This document shows positions 29,692 to 37,963 of a stretch of 64,000 nucleotides of DNA, piece after piece (the first letter of the stretch is position 1; every line of letters starts with the position of its first letter). Origin of the DNA: CADEEN01 sp963816315 (GTDB taxonomy: Bacteria; Pseudomonadota; Gammaproteobacteria; Burkholderiales; Burkholderiaceae_C); the NCBI GenBank assembly GCA_963816315.1, contig CAWFJZ010000010.1, forward strand, positions 1 through 64,000, read 5' to 3'. A program made the translations under genes and the position numbers. The notes beneath the pieces were generated by a model, which saw nothing but the letters and a program-made list of their open reading frames with translations, did not search any database and had not been told where the DNA came from.

Positions 29692-30795
29692 TCAGCGCAA
29701 TTGCAGCGCATCGTCGCCGAAGCGCAGCGCCAGCGGCTCGATCAGCAACTGCTTCGGGCCGGCTTCGACGCTGCCGGCGATCCAGGCTTCGACGCCTTGC
29801 GCGCGCGCGACCTCGACGCAGCGCTGGGCGTCGCTGCGGGCGACGAAGAGTGCAAAGCCGGCGCCCATGTTGAAGGTCGAATAGGCCTCTTGCGCATCGT
29901 GGCCGGCGTGCTGCGTGATGAAGGCGAGCACCTTCGGCACCGGCGGCACGCGCGTGATGCGATAGGTCAACACCTTCGGATGGCGCAGCAGCTTGCGCCA
30001 GCCATGGCCGGTGATGTTGGCGCTGTAGTGGGGTGCGATGCCGGCTTTCCACAGCGCTTCGGTGACCGGCGAGTACAGCGTCGTCGGAGCCAGCAGCGCG
30101 TCGCCATAGCGTGTGCCGTGATCGTCGATCGCCGTCAGCCAGCCTTGCGGCAACCGCTCGGCAAGCTTGCGCGCCAGGCTGACGCCATTGGCATGGATGC
30201 CCGACGACGCGAGCATGACGATGGCATCGCCGTCGCCGAGCGCGTCGCCGACCGACAAACGCTGCTTCGGGTTGACGATGCCGGTGCAACTCGCAGCGAG
30301 GTCGATGCGCCCGGCTTCGACGATGCCGGCGAGCGCAGGGGTTTCGCCGCCGCCCCAGGCCACACCGCAGACCTCGCAGGCGCGCTTCCAGCCTTCGACG
30401 AGTGCCAGCGAGCGTTGTGCATCGCCGAACCAGTCGCTGCCGCCGGCCGCCCAATAAGCTTGCACGACGAGCGGCGTCGCGCCGACGGTGATCAGGTCGT
30501 TGACCGCCATCGCGATCGTGTCTTGGGCGATGGCCGCGTAGTGGCTCTGGCCGGTCAGGCGCGCCATCTCGTCGGCGACCAGCGCCTTGCTGCCCAGGCA
30601 TTCGACGATGCTGGCGAGGTAGAACGGGCCGACATCGACCACGTACGCCGACTCGCCGCGCGAGGCCAGCACTTCGGCAAAGCCGTGCTGCGCCAGTTGC
30701 GTCGCGGTCGAGGCGGCAGCGCGTTGCGCAGCGACCTTCAGCGGGTCGATCTTGTCGTAATCGACGCCGGCTTGTTCGTAGGTCAACGGGGTCAT
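29692..30795 (-). CDS. PurM-like (AIR synthase family) protein
   Basis: A 367-residue protein of the PurM/PurL/SelD ATP-binding fold. Similarity to phosphoribosylformylglycinamidine cyclo-ligase is seen at the start (YEQAGVDYDKIDP), AVNDLITVGATPL, WGGGETPALAGIVEAG, DAIVMLASSGIHANGVSLARKL and a late STFNMGAGFALFV. The canonical PurM GTDGVGTK phosphate loop is not present; the equivalent region reads IVECLGSKALVADE. The protein is also longer than bacterial PurM (about 345-350). It may be a paralogue with another amide-activating role rather than the housekeeping PurM, which in Burkholderiales normally sits beside hda (established context, not in this window). It is divergent from dnaX by 53 bases. 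Confidence 0.6.
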   Translation of the reverse strand: MTPLTYEQAGVDYDKIDPLKVAAQRAAASTATQLAQHGFAEVLASRGESAYVVDVGPFYLASIVECLGSKALVADEMARLTGQSHYAAIAQDTIAMAVNDLITVGATPLVVQAYWAAGGSDWFGDAQRSLALVEGWKRACEVCGVAWGGGETPALAGIVEAGRIDLAASCTGIVNPKQRLSVGDALGDGDAIVMLASSGIHANGVSLARKLAERLPQGWLTAIDDHGTRYGDALLAPTTLYSPVTEALWKAGIAPHYSANITGHGWRKLLRHPKVLTYRITRVPPVPKVLAFITQHAGHDAQEAYSTFNMGAGFALFVARSDAQRCVEVARAQGVEAWIAGSVEAGPKQLLIEPLALRFGDDALQLR

Positions 30796-30848
30796 GGCCG
30801 AAGGATTATCGGCCAGGTCTTTCAGCGCCCGCCTCTAGAATCGATCGC

Positions 30849-32610
30849 ATGAGTTACGTCGTGCTCGCGCGCAAATACCGGCCGCGGCGATTCTCGGAAA
30901 TGGTCGGTCAGGGCGCGGTGGTCACCGCGCTGACGCACGCGCTCGAACAGAACCGCCTGCACCATGCCTACCTGTTCACCGGCACGCGCGGCATCGGCAA
31001 GACGACGGTGTCGCGCATCCTCGCCAAGAGCCTGAACTGCACCGGGCCCGACGGCCAGGGCGGCATCACCGCGTCGCCGTGCGGCGTCTGCACGGCCTGC
31101 ACCGAGATCGACGCCGACCGCTACATCGACTACATCGAGCTCGATGCGGCGAGCAACCGCGGCATCGACGAGATCCGCGACCTGCTCGAACGCGCGGCCT
31201 ACAAGCCGAGCGTCGGCCGCTTCAAGATCTTCATGATCGACGAAGCGCACCAGCTCACCAAGGACTCGTTCAACGCGCTGCTGAAGACGCTCGAAGAGCC
31301 GCCCGAGTATTTGAAGTTCGTGTTGGCGACGACCGATCCGGAAAAGATGCTGCCGACCGTGCTCTCGCGCTGCCTGCAGTTCAACCTGCGGCCGATGGCG
31401 CCGGACACGGTGGCCGAGCATCTGCAGAGCGTGTTGAAGGCCGAGGCGGTGGCGTTCGATGACGCCTCGATCCGCCTGCTCGCGCGCGCGGCGCGCGGCT
31501 CGATGCGCGATGCGCTGTCGCTCACCGACCAGGCGATTGCCTACGCCGGCGGGTCACTCAACGCCGACGCCGTGCGCGCGATGTTGGGCAGCGTCGATCG
31601 CAGCCACGCCGAGCGCTTCGTGCGTGCGCTGGCCGCACGCGACGGACGCGCCGTGCTGGCGGGGGTCGATGCGTTGCGCGAGCACGGCTTGTCGGCAGCG
31701 GGCACGCTGGAAGAGTTGACCGCGCTGTTGCAGCAGATGGCGATCGAGCAGGCCGTGCCCGCAGCGCTGTCCGAGACCGACCCCGACACGCCGGTCACAC
31801 GCGAGTTGTCGGCGCTGCTGCCGGCTGACGAAACGCAATTGCTCTACAGCTTTGCGCTGCATGGCCGCCAGGAGTTGACGCTGGCGCCGGACGCGTACGC
31901 CGGCCTGTCGATGGTGCTGCTGCGCCTGCTGGCGTTTGCACCTGCAGCCACACTGGCGGGCGGCAGCGGCGCGCCGGCCAAGGTGCTGCCTCCGGCTGCG
32001 GCCGCGCCGGCGCCGAGGCCGGCCCCCGCCAGCGCGGCACTGGCCAAGCCGACGCCGCGAACGACCTACGCGCCGCCCGCGCCGGCGCCGGTGATGTCGG
32101 TGCGAGAACCCGAGCCGCCGTCTTGGCTCGACGAGGCGCCGATGGAAGAGGCCATCGCTGCGCCGCTGGTGGTCAAGCCGGCGCCGACAGCCGACGGCGT
32201 TCGAGCCGACGCCGCTCGGCGAGCGCTGGGTGTCGCTCGTCGCCATGCTCAACCAGCGCCAGGCGATCAGCGCGCTCGTGCGCGAGCTGGCGATGCAGGC
32301 TCAGCTGGTCGAGCAGCGCGACGGCGCCCAGCCACTGTGGCGCTTGCGCGTCGAGCGCGATTCGCTGCGTGCGCCGGCGCTGATCGAGAAACTGCGCGCC
32401 GCGCTTGCCGAGGCGCTCGACATGGCGCCGCTGCAACTCGAAGTCGAGGCCGGTGCAGTGACCGACAGCCCTGCCAAGCGCGAAACCGCCGAGCGCGAAC
32501 GGCGTCAGCGCGAGGCCGACGACATCATTCGCAACGACCCGCTGGTCAAGGAGATGCTGGCGCAGTTTCCGTCGGCGCGCATCGTCCCCGGATCGATCAG
32601 GGCTCGCTAA
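30849..32610 (+). CDS. dnaX: DNA polymerase III subunits gamma/tau (frameshifted near the tau C-terminus)
   Basis: Clamp-loader ATPase of the replisome, about 586 residues. The AAA+ domain has Walker A (GTRGIGKTT), a Cys4 zinc module (from LNCTG through CGVCTAC), Walker B FMIDEAHQL and sensor LATTDPEK. A Pro/Ala-rich linker (about 375-430) leads to the tau-specific C-terminus (ERWVSLVAMLNQRQA, RNDPLVKEMLAQFP), which lies one frame away. The change is at TCGA 32201-32204; deleting one base joins the frames and total length is 3n+1. No A-rich slippery site is present there, so this is not the E. coli-type programmed shift. The last codons fall inside the inverted-repeat element that follows. 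Confidence 0.93.
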
Positions 32611-32862
32611 CGGTATCGGAGGGCTCGCGTGACTCACCAAACAGCCGCCAGCAAGGCGCAAACCGCAGCCATAGCTGCTGCTATGGCGAGGATTTGCAAC
32701 GCCGCTGGCGGCTGTTTGGTGAGATCACCCATCGGGCTGGGCCACCGCAGGCCACAGGGCGTTGTTGCTCACTCGTTGCGTGCTGAAAGCACGCGGCCTC
32801 GTTCGCGCCTAGCCCTGTGGCCTGCGGTGGCCCGGCGCGAGCCCTCCGATACCGTTAACGAG
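32603..32862. repeat. 260-bp nested inverted-repeat element between dnaX and ybaB
   Basis: Outer arms of 27 bp (32603-32629 and 32836-32862) are inverted copies with one mismatch. Inside lie two further inverted repeats, side by side: a perfect 20-bp pair (32633-32652 with 32704-32723) closing a hairpin that contains GCCATAG/CTATGGC, and a perfect 22-bp pair (32739-32760 with 32812-32833) closing another that contains GCGTGCT/AGCACGC. The whole can fold as a cruciform with two side hairpins. The left arm supplies the dnaX stop codon. There is no open frame of interest. It resembles a non-autonomous mobile element or structured intergenic repeat; no target-site duplication was found. Confidence 0.85.
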
Positions 32863-32885
32863 TCCTCACCCAGGAGCCCCACCCC

Positions 32886-33212
32886 ATGATGAAGCAACAA
32901 CTCGCCGGCCTGATGAAGCAGGCGCAGCAGATGCAGGACAACATGAAGCGCGCACAGGATGAGCTCGCGCTGATGGAAGTCGAAGGCGTCTCCGGCGCCG
33001 GCCTGGTCAAGGTCGTGATGACGTGCAAGCACGACGTCAAGCGCATCACGATCGATCCCAGCCTGCTCGCCGACGACAAGGACATGCTCGAAGACCTCGT
33101 CGCCGCCGCGTTCAACGACGGCGTGCGCCGTGCCGAAGAGGTCAGCGCGGAGAAGATGGGCAAGCTGACGGCGGGTATGCCGCTGCCCCCGGGAATGAAA
33201 TTCCCGTTCTGA
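32886..33212 (+). CDS. ybaB: YbaB/EbfC-family nucleoid-associated protein
   Basis: A 108-residue DNA-binding protein forming a tweezer-like dimer. It shows the family start (MMKQQLAGLMKQAQQMQDNMKRAQDEL is the N-terminal helix, residues 1-27), GLVKVVMTCKHDVKRI and DDKDMLEDLVAAAFNDGVRR, and ends GMPLPPGMKFPF. dnaX-ybaB-recR is a strongly conserved order. A GGAG sequence 9-12 bases upstream acts as ribosome-binding site just after the inverted-repeat element. Confidence 0.96.
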   Translation: MMKQQLAGLMKQAQQMQDNMKRAQDELALMEVEGVSGAGLVKVVMTCKHDVKRITIDPSLLADDKDMLEDLVAAAFNDGVRRAEEVSAEKMGKLTAGMPLPPGMKFPF

Positions 33213-33214
33213 TG

Positions 33215-33298
33215 ACCCACCCCCGAGCGGCTGCGCCGCTCCCCCTCGAGGGGGCACCGCCAGCGGCCCGGCAAAGCCGGTTCCGCGGCGGTTGCTTG
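33215..33298. repeat. Palindromic intergenic repeat (CCCCCTCGAGGGGG type)
   Basis: The ybaB-recR gap is filled by GAGCGGC-TGC-GCCGCTC, then CCCCCTCGAGGGGG, then GCCCGGCAAAGCCGG-like pairs. This is the type of GC-rich palindromic repeat scattered between genes in Burkholderiales genomes (from general knowledge). Related cores occur at 38784-38800 and inside the RND permease at 41879-41893. Confidence 0.65.
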
Positions 33299-33305
33299 GA
33301 AAATC

Positions 33306-33908
33306 GTGCTTCTCGACGTGAGCGCTGAGCCGTCTCTCGCCGCGCTGATCGAAGCGCTGCGCCGCTTGCCCGGCGTCGGCATCAAGTCGGCACAGCGCAT
33401 GGCGTTTCACCTGCTGCAGCATGACCGTGACGGTGCGCTCAGGCTCGCCAACGCCTTGACCGGCGCCGTGGCGCAGGTGCATCACTGCGAGCGCTGCCAC
33501 ACCTTCAGCGAGAAGACTTTGTGCGATGTCTGCGCTGATGTGCATCGCGATGCGAGCAAGCTCGCCGTCGTCGAAACGCCGGCCGACCAGGCGGCGCTGG
33601 AGCGGACCGGCAGCTACCGCGGCTACTACTTCGTGCTGATGGGGCGGCTGTCGCCGATCGACGGCGTCGGCGTGCGCGATATCGGCGTCGCCGAGCTGCT
33701 CGAACGCAGCGCTGACCCGGCAGTGCAGGAGATCATCCTGGCCCTCGGCTTTTCGGCCGAAGGCGAGGCCACCGCGCACGCGCTGGCGCAGGCGCTGCGC
33801 GCGCGCGGCAAGACGGTGACGCGCTTGGCGCGCGGCGTGCCGGTGGGCAGCGAACTCGAGTACGTCGATCTATCGACGATCGCCCATGCGATGAGCGATC
33901 GCCGCTGA
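33306..33908 (+). CDS. recR: Recombination mediator RecR
   Basis: Works with RecF/RecO to load RecA at gaps. 200 residues from a GTG at 33306 (LLDVSAEPSLAALIEALRRLPGVG). The helix-hairpin-helix (LPGVGIKSAQRMAFHLL), Cys4 zinc finger (HHCERCHTFSEKTLCDVC), Toprim domain (KLAVVETPADQAALE ... YFVLMGRLSPIDG) and C-terminal Walker-B-like segment (RLARGVPVGSELEYVD) are all present. An in-frame GTG at 33321 could also start it. Last gene of the dnaX-ybaB-recR set. Confidence 0.97.
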   Translation: MLLDVSAEPSLAALIEALRRLPGVGIKSAQRMAFHLLQHDRDGALRLANALTGAVAQVHHCERCHTFSEKTLCDVCADVHRDASKLAVVETPADQAALERTGSYRGYYFVLMGRLSPIDGVGVRDIGVAELLERSADPAVQEIILALGFSAEGEATAHALAQALRARGKTVTRLARGVPVGSELEYVDLSTIAHAMSDRR

Positions 33909-33926
33909 ACGTCACCCGTCAATCGC

Positions 33927-35870
33927 TCAGCTACCCGGCGGCCACGTATAGACCGTGCCGTGCTTGATGACCCGGAACTTCGACATGTCGATCTTGTCGC
34001 GCAGCTCGTAGGTGTCGAGCACGCCCGAGCTCCAATACGCGCGCGCGTCCGGCGAATTGTCGGCATACATCGACAGCGCTCCCGAGTAGTCGCCGACGTA
34101 GGCGCCGTACTGCTGCAGCGCGCGCATGATCGTCACGCCCGCCGGCGACAGGCCGAGCTTGGTGACGTCGATGTTCGGGTCGAACTGGATGCGGCCGCCG
34201 CAAGGGATGCCGTAGTCGGCGCCGTCGCTGCTGTTGGTGCTGGCCGGCGGCGTGAAGCGGTTCTTCCTCAAGGCCGGGTAGGCGAAAACGAGCGCGTGGT
34301 CGATGCGGCCGGCGCGAATCTCGTCGGCGCGGATCAAGCCGGCCACCAACGGGAAGCCGCAAGCCCGTGCGCCGTGCGCCGTCCACCACGGGTTGGCCAC
34401 CGTCGCCGGCGGGCGCACGCCGTTGCCGGTGAGGTCACTGGTGGCGCATAGCTGGGCAAACCAAGCCCCCGCGCGCGCGACGTTGAAGTTCATCGCCCAG
34501 CAGCCGTACTCCTTGGTGCGATCGGCGGTGAGCACCGACATGTGCGCGTCTGACGAATCGTCCGGCGTCGCGCCGGGCGGGATCGGCATCTGCCCCACCG
34601 CGCCGGGCCCACCCTGGCCCCAACCTTCGCCGCCGAGGTTGGTGGCCACGCTCTGCAACGGCGTGCCAGCGTTGGCCTGGTACAGCGGAATCGAGAAGCG
34701 CGCGATGTTCACGTCGAGGTGCTCGCCGAAGGGCGAGCTGCTTCTGAAGGCGTCGATCAAGGCCTGACTGTCGGGCTCGAGCGCGGGGCTGGCGCCGATC
34801 GGCGTGTTCCACGGGCTCGCATCGTTGAAAGGCCGCCAGACGGCCGAAGGTGCGGGCGCGGGTGCCGGCGCGGGTGCCGGCGCGGGTGCCGGCGCTGGTG
34901 CTGGTGCTGGCGCAGGTGCTGGTGCAGGTGCTGGTGCCGGCGCAGGTGCTGGTGCAGGTGCAGGTGCAGGTGCAGGTGCAGGTGCAGGTGCAGGTGCAGG
35001 TGCAGGTGCAGGTGCAGGTTGCGGTGCGATCGCGGCGGCGACGATGACATCGCGCACCGTCGAGTTCCAGCCGTAGCCCGGATAGCGCGTGGCGTACTCG
35101 ACGCGGTAGGTTCCCGCTGCGCTGTAGCGGTGCTGGGTCAGCGTCGCCGGCGTGTTGGCGTTCCAGCCGCCGACGATGGCCGACGAGGTGCCGTCACCCC
35201 AGTAGATCACGCTGCCATCGGCGCCGCTGGTGGCGGGCACGACCGACAACATGCTGTTGGTGTTGATCGCGAACGGCGCCGCCAGCGCGCTGCCGCCGAC
35301 GAAGAAATTGAACGTGCGATCGGGGCCTGCAGCAGCAGGCGGGGGCGGCGGCGGTGTGTTGCTAGAGCCGCTGGTGACCGTGACGCGCAGAAAGCGCGCG
35401 TCCCAGCCTTGGGCTGGGTCGAGCGTGGCGTACTCGATCTCGTAACTGCCGGCCGCGGCGTAGCGGTGCTGGGCCAGCGCGGCCGGCGTGGCGGCGTTCC
35501 AGCCACCGGCGATGCCCGAGGCGGTGCCGTCGCCCCAATAGACGACGCTGAACAGCGCGCCCGAAGCGTCGGGCAGCAAGCGCAACTCGTCGCCGGTGGC
35601 GATCGTCACCGGTGCACTGCGCCGCAGACCGCTGACCTGCAGCGTGAAATCGCGCAAGGTTCCCGCGCCGGTGCCGACGGGCGCAAATCCGAGCGCACCT
35701 TCGCGCCGGTTCGCAGGCCTGTCGGCCGATGGTGTCGCTCCTTGGCTTGTTGCCTGGGTGGCAGCTTGCGGGCCCGCCGCATCTGCGCTGCTGCCACCGC
35801 CGCAAGCCACCAGGGCCGAACACGCGACAGACGCCGCAAGAGTGAAATATTTGATCCGCCAACCTTGCAT
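33927..35870 (-). CDS. Lipoprotein with two PKD-like repeats, long Ala-Pro linker and uncharacterised C-terminal domain
   Basis: A 647-residue exported lipoprotein; signal peptide with lipobox LVAC (Cys23) followed by GGGSS. Two related ~95-residue repeats (about 75-167 and 187-285) each contain YWGDGT, GGWNA, TPA-L-QHRY and AG-Y-EYAT, a PKD-like beta pattern with WGDGT signature. A stretch of over 30 Ala-Pro dipeptides (about 288-355) joins them to a C-terminal ~290-residue domain starting FNDASPWNTPIGASP, with Trp- and Gly-rich segments. I do not recognise that domain; a polysaccharide or surface-binding role is a guess. The linker is encoded by tandem hexamers that can change copy number in frame. 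Confidence 0.75.
   Translation of the reverse strand: MQGWRIKYFTLAASVACSALVACGGGSSADAAGPQAATQATSQGATPSADRPANRREGALGFAPVGTGAGTLRDFTLQVSGLRRSAPVTIATGDELRLLPDASGALFSVVYWGDGTASGIAGGWNAATPAALAQHRYAAAGSYEIEYATLDPAQGWDARFLRVTVTSGSSNTPPPPPPAAAGPDRTFNFFVGGSALAAPFAINTNSMLSVVPATSGADGSVIYWGDGTSSAIVGGWNANTPATLTQHRYSAAGTYRVEYATRYPGYGWNSTVRDVIVAAAIAPQPAPAPAPAPAPAPAPAPAPAPAPAPAPAPAPAPAPAPAPAPAPAPAPAPAPAPAPAPSAVWRPFNDASPWNTPIGASPALEPDSQALIDAFRSSSPFGEHLDVNIARFSIPLYQANAGTPLQSVATNLGGEGWGQGGPGAVGQMPIPPGATPDDSSDAHMSVLTADRTKEYGCWAMNFNVARAGAWFAQLCATSDLTGNGVRPPATVANPWWTAHGARACGFPLVAGLIRADEIRAGRIDHALVFAYPALRKNRFTPPASTNSSDGADYGIPCGGRIQFDPNIDVTKLGLSPAGVTIMRALQQYGAYVGDYSGALSMYADNSPDARAYWSSGVLDTYELRDKIDMSKFRVIKHGTVYTWPPGS
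34951..35016. repeat. Tandem hexanucleotide repeat (GGTGCA)11
   Basis: Eleven perfect copies of GGTGCA (plus strand) inside the lipoprotein gene, flanked on the left by a further ~100 bases of degenerate GGTGCN/GGCGCN units. On the coding strand each unit encodes Ala-Pro. Because the unit is 6 bases, copy-number slippage changes linker length without shifting the frame. Confidence 0.9.
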
Positions 35871-36028
35871 CGCCGAGCTTCCTTTGCGCTGTTGTTGCCA
35901 TCGCCATTCGAGAGCAGCGCGAGTCTAGAAGTCGCAAGGGACAAATCCGAGGCAGTGCTGCGGCAATGCGTAAGAGCATGCAGTCGCTGCGTGCAGAGCA
36001 CGTAGCACTTCGACACGCACGCGACGTG

Positions 36029-37633
36029 TCAGCGCTTTCGTGTCGCGCTGCCGGCGGCCACTTTGACGGTCTTGCCGCTGCGTTTGGCGCTGGCCTTGGT
36101 GAGTGACGACGGCGCGGCCTTGGCCGTGCGCACGGCGGCCTTCGCGCTCGGCGCGCCGCGCGTGTTGGGCACATAGACCACCACCGTGCTGCCCGGCGCC
36201 AGCCTGGCGCCGGGGGCGACGCGGTTCCACTGCGCCACCTGCTGCGCACTCACGGCATAGCGCTTGGCCAACGCGGCCACGCTGTCGCCGCCTTTGCCGA
36301 CCTTCAGCGCCACGCGCTTCAACGCCGGGCCGTCGGGCGAGAACGAAATCATCGCGCTGTCGGCCATGCGCACCGAGACGTCGCCGTCGCGAGTGCGGCT
36401 GCGCGCGACGAGCAGCGTCGAGCCGGCCTGCACCAGCATGCGCGGCGGGATCGCGTTGACCTCGCGCAGCTCGTCTTCCTCCATGCCCACGGCCTGCGCC
36501 GCATCGGCGGCCTTCATCGTCTTGGGTACCGTCCACGCGGTCCAGCTCGACAGCGGTCCCTTGTGCAGCGGCAGCGCCTTGACGAAGGCATTGGCGTTGT
36601 CGTACGGCAGCAGCAACTGCGGCGTGCCCGCGGCGACGATCACCGGCTTGTTCATTTGCGGATTGAGCTGCTTGAACTGGTCGAGCGGCAAGCCCGAGAG
36701 CTGCGTCACCAGCGCCACGTCGATGTCGCGCGAGATCGGCACGGCCAGGAAGTACGGGTGGTTCTCGAGCACTGGCAGAACGAGCGCGTAGTCGGCCGGG
36801 CGCAGCACGATGTTCTTCATCGCCTGCAGCTTGGGCACGTAGTCGCGGGTCTCGAACGGCATCTTCAGGTTGGCGTAGCCGGCAGGCCGTCCGGCGGCGC
36901 GGTTGGAGCGCACGGCGCGCTGCACGTTGCCTTCGCCCCAGTTGTAGGCCGCCAGCGCGAGGTGCCAGTCGCCGAACATGCCGTGCAGGCGGGTCAGGTA
37001 GTCGAGCGCGGCGTTGGTCGAGGCCAGCACGTCGCGACGCTCGTCGCGAAAGATGTTCTGCTTCAGATCGAAGTGGCGGCCGGTGGCCGGCATGAACTGC
37101 CACATGCCGGCGGCGCGCGCCGACGACATCGCTTCCGGGTTGAACGCGCTCTCGATGAACGGCAGCAGCGCCAGCTCCGTCGGCAGGCCGCGGCGCTGCA
37201 CCTCTTCGACGATGTGGAACAGGTAGCGCGAGCCGCGCTCGGTCATGCGGCCCATGTACTCGGGCTGGCCGGCAAAGTACTTCTCGCGCTGCTTGACGTA
37301 GCGGTCGTCGATGTCGGGAATGGCAAAGCCGTTGCGGATGCGCTGCCACAAGTCGATGCGCGCGCTGCGGTCGTCGAGGTCCACGCGCGCGTCGGGGCGC
37401 ACCGGGTCGATCGGCGGTGCAACGGCGCTGGACGGGTCGTCGCTGTCCTGGACCACGATGGCGACGGAAGTTGCGGCGGCGGGCGCCGGCGTGCCGTCGT
37501 CGGCGCGCACGACCTTGGGTGTGAGCGTGACCACCGGCGCCTGCGCGCAGGCCGACAACGTCAGCACCGCGGCCAGCAGCGCGACCGTGGCGCGCAGCGT
37601 GCGGGCATGCCGCAGGTTCAAAGCGTGGTTCAT
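36029..37633 (-). CDS. mltD: Membrane-bound lytic murein transglycosylase D
   Basis: Peptidoglycan-cleaving outer-membrane lipoprotein, 534 residues from the ATG at 37633. The signal peptide has lipobox LSAC. The SLT domain carries the catalytic Glu in LLPFIESAFNPEA, the SARAAGMWQFMPATG segment and LALAAYNWGEGNV. Further on come LysM-type segments (about 350-390 and 445-500) and a basic Ala/Lys-rich tail. The start overlaps the stop of the gloB remnant as ATGA, which supports this start over the upstream ATG at 37651. The stop is followed by a 158-base gap to the next gene with nothing recognisable. Confidence 0.92.
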   Translation of the reverse strand: MNHALNLRHARTLRATVALLAAVLTLSACAQAPVVTLTPKVVRADDGTPAPAAATSVAIVVQDSDDPSSAVAPPIDPVRPDARVDLDDRSARIDLWQRIRNGFAIPDIDDRYVKQREKYFAGQPEYMGRMTERGSRYLFHIVEEVQRRGLPTELALLPFIESAFNPEAMSSARAAGMWQFMPATGRHFDLKQNIFRDERRDVLASTNAALDYLTRLHGMFGDWHLALAAYNWGEGNVQRAVRSNRAAGRPAGYANLKMPFETRDYVPKLQAMKNIVLRPADYALVLPVLENHPYFLAVPISRDIDVALVTQLSGLPLDQFKQLNPQMNKPVIVAAGTPQLLLPYDNANAFVKALPLHKGPLSSWTAWTVPKTMKAADAAQAVGMEEDELREVNAIPPRMLVQAGSTLLVARSRTRDGDVSVRMADSAMISFSPDGPALKRVALKVGKGGDSVAALAKRYAVSAQQVAQWNRVAPGARLAPGSTVVVYVPNTRGAPSAKAAVRTAKAAPSSLTKASAKRSGKTVKVAAGSATRKR

Positions 37634-37884
37634 CGAGAGGGGTTCTTCCATTCGCGCAAGCGGCGAGACACGGCCGCTGTCATGGTGCAACTTTTCAGTG
37701 CCGCTGCGTCGGCATCACGCCGCTGCGCCAGGGTGTATTCGTGCGAACAGCACAAGCGCGTGCGCCGGGACGGGGCGAATAGAATTGCGCCGAGGTCGTG
37801 CAGCCGTGCTTCGAGCAAGTGCGTGCCGCTGCGCAACAACCCGATGGGGTTGTCCGAAAAAGCAGGCGAGGCAACGGCATCCAT
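37630..37884 (-). pseudogene. gloB: Remnant of hydroxyacylglutathione hydrolase (glyoxalase II)
   Basis: An 84-codon open frame that keeps three landmarks of GloB (about 255 residues) in order: the N-terminal PAFSDN (GloB: PAFxDNYIW), an internal RLCCSHEYTLAQ (GloB: VCCAHEYTLSN) and the C-terminal LREWKNPSR before the stop (typical of Burkholderiales GloB ends). The metallo-beta-lactamase THHHxDH motif and all intervening sequence are gone, so it cannot be catalytic. It sits where gloB is expected, just before mltD, and its stop still overlaps the mltD ATG. It looks like a gene shrunk by in-frame internal deletions. Confidence 0.65.
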
Positions 37885-37963
37885 CGGCGGCGCGATTATA
37901 GGAATGCGCTCTGCACGTGATTTCCATCTTCGCCAAGGGTCAATTGCAAGCGAATGTCTGCCC

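Noticed and set aside
32195..32210. Programmed ribosomal frameshift in dnaX
   Set aside because: No A/T-rich slippery heptamer or Shine-Dalgarno stimulator is at the site, the shift direction leads into the tau C-terminus rather than to a short gamma form, and the TCGA context matches the other apparent sequence errors.
32603..32862. Insertion sequence or group II intron between dnaX and ybaB
   Set aside because: No transposase or reverse-transcriptase frame and only 260 bases; a non-autonomous element is possible but a full mobile element is not.
34850..35030. CRISPR-like direct repeats
   Set aside because: Units are contiguous hexamers without spacers, inside a coding frame as Ala-Pro codons.
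34757..35076. Short frames of His-Leu, Gly-Ala or Val-Gln repeats over the hexamer array
   Set aside because: Alternative frames of a simple repeat; only the minus-strand Ala-Pro frame is anchored by a lipobox and domains.
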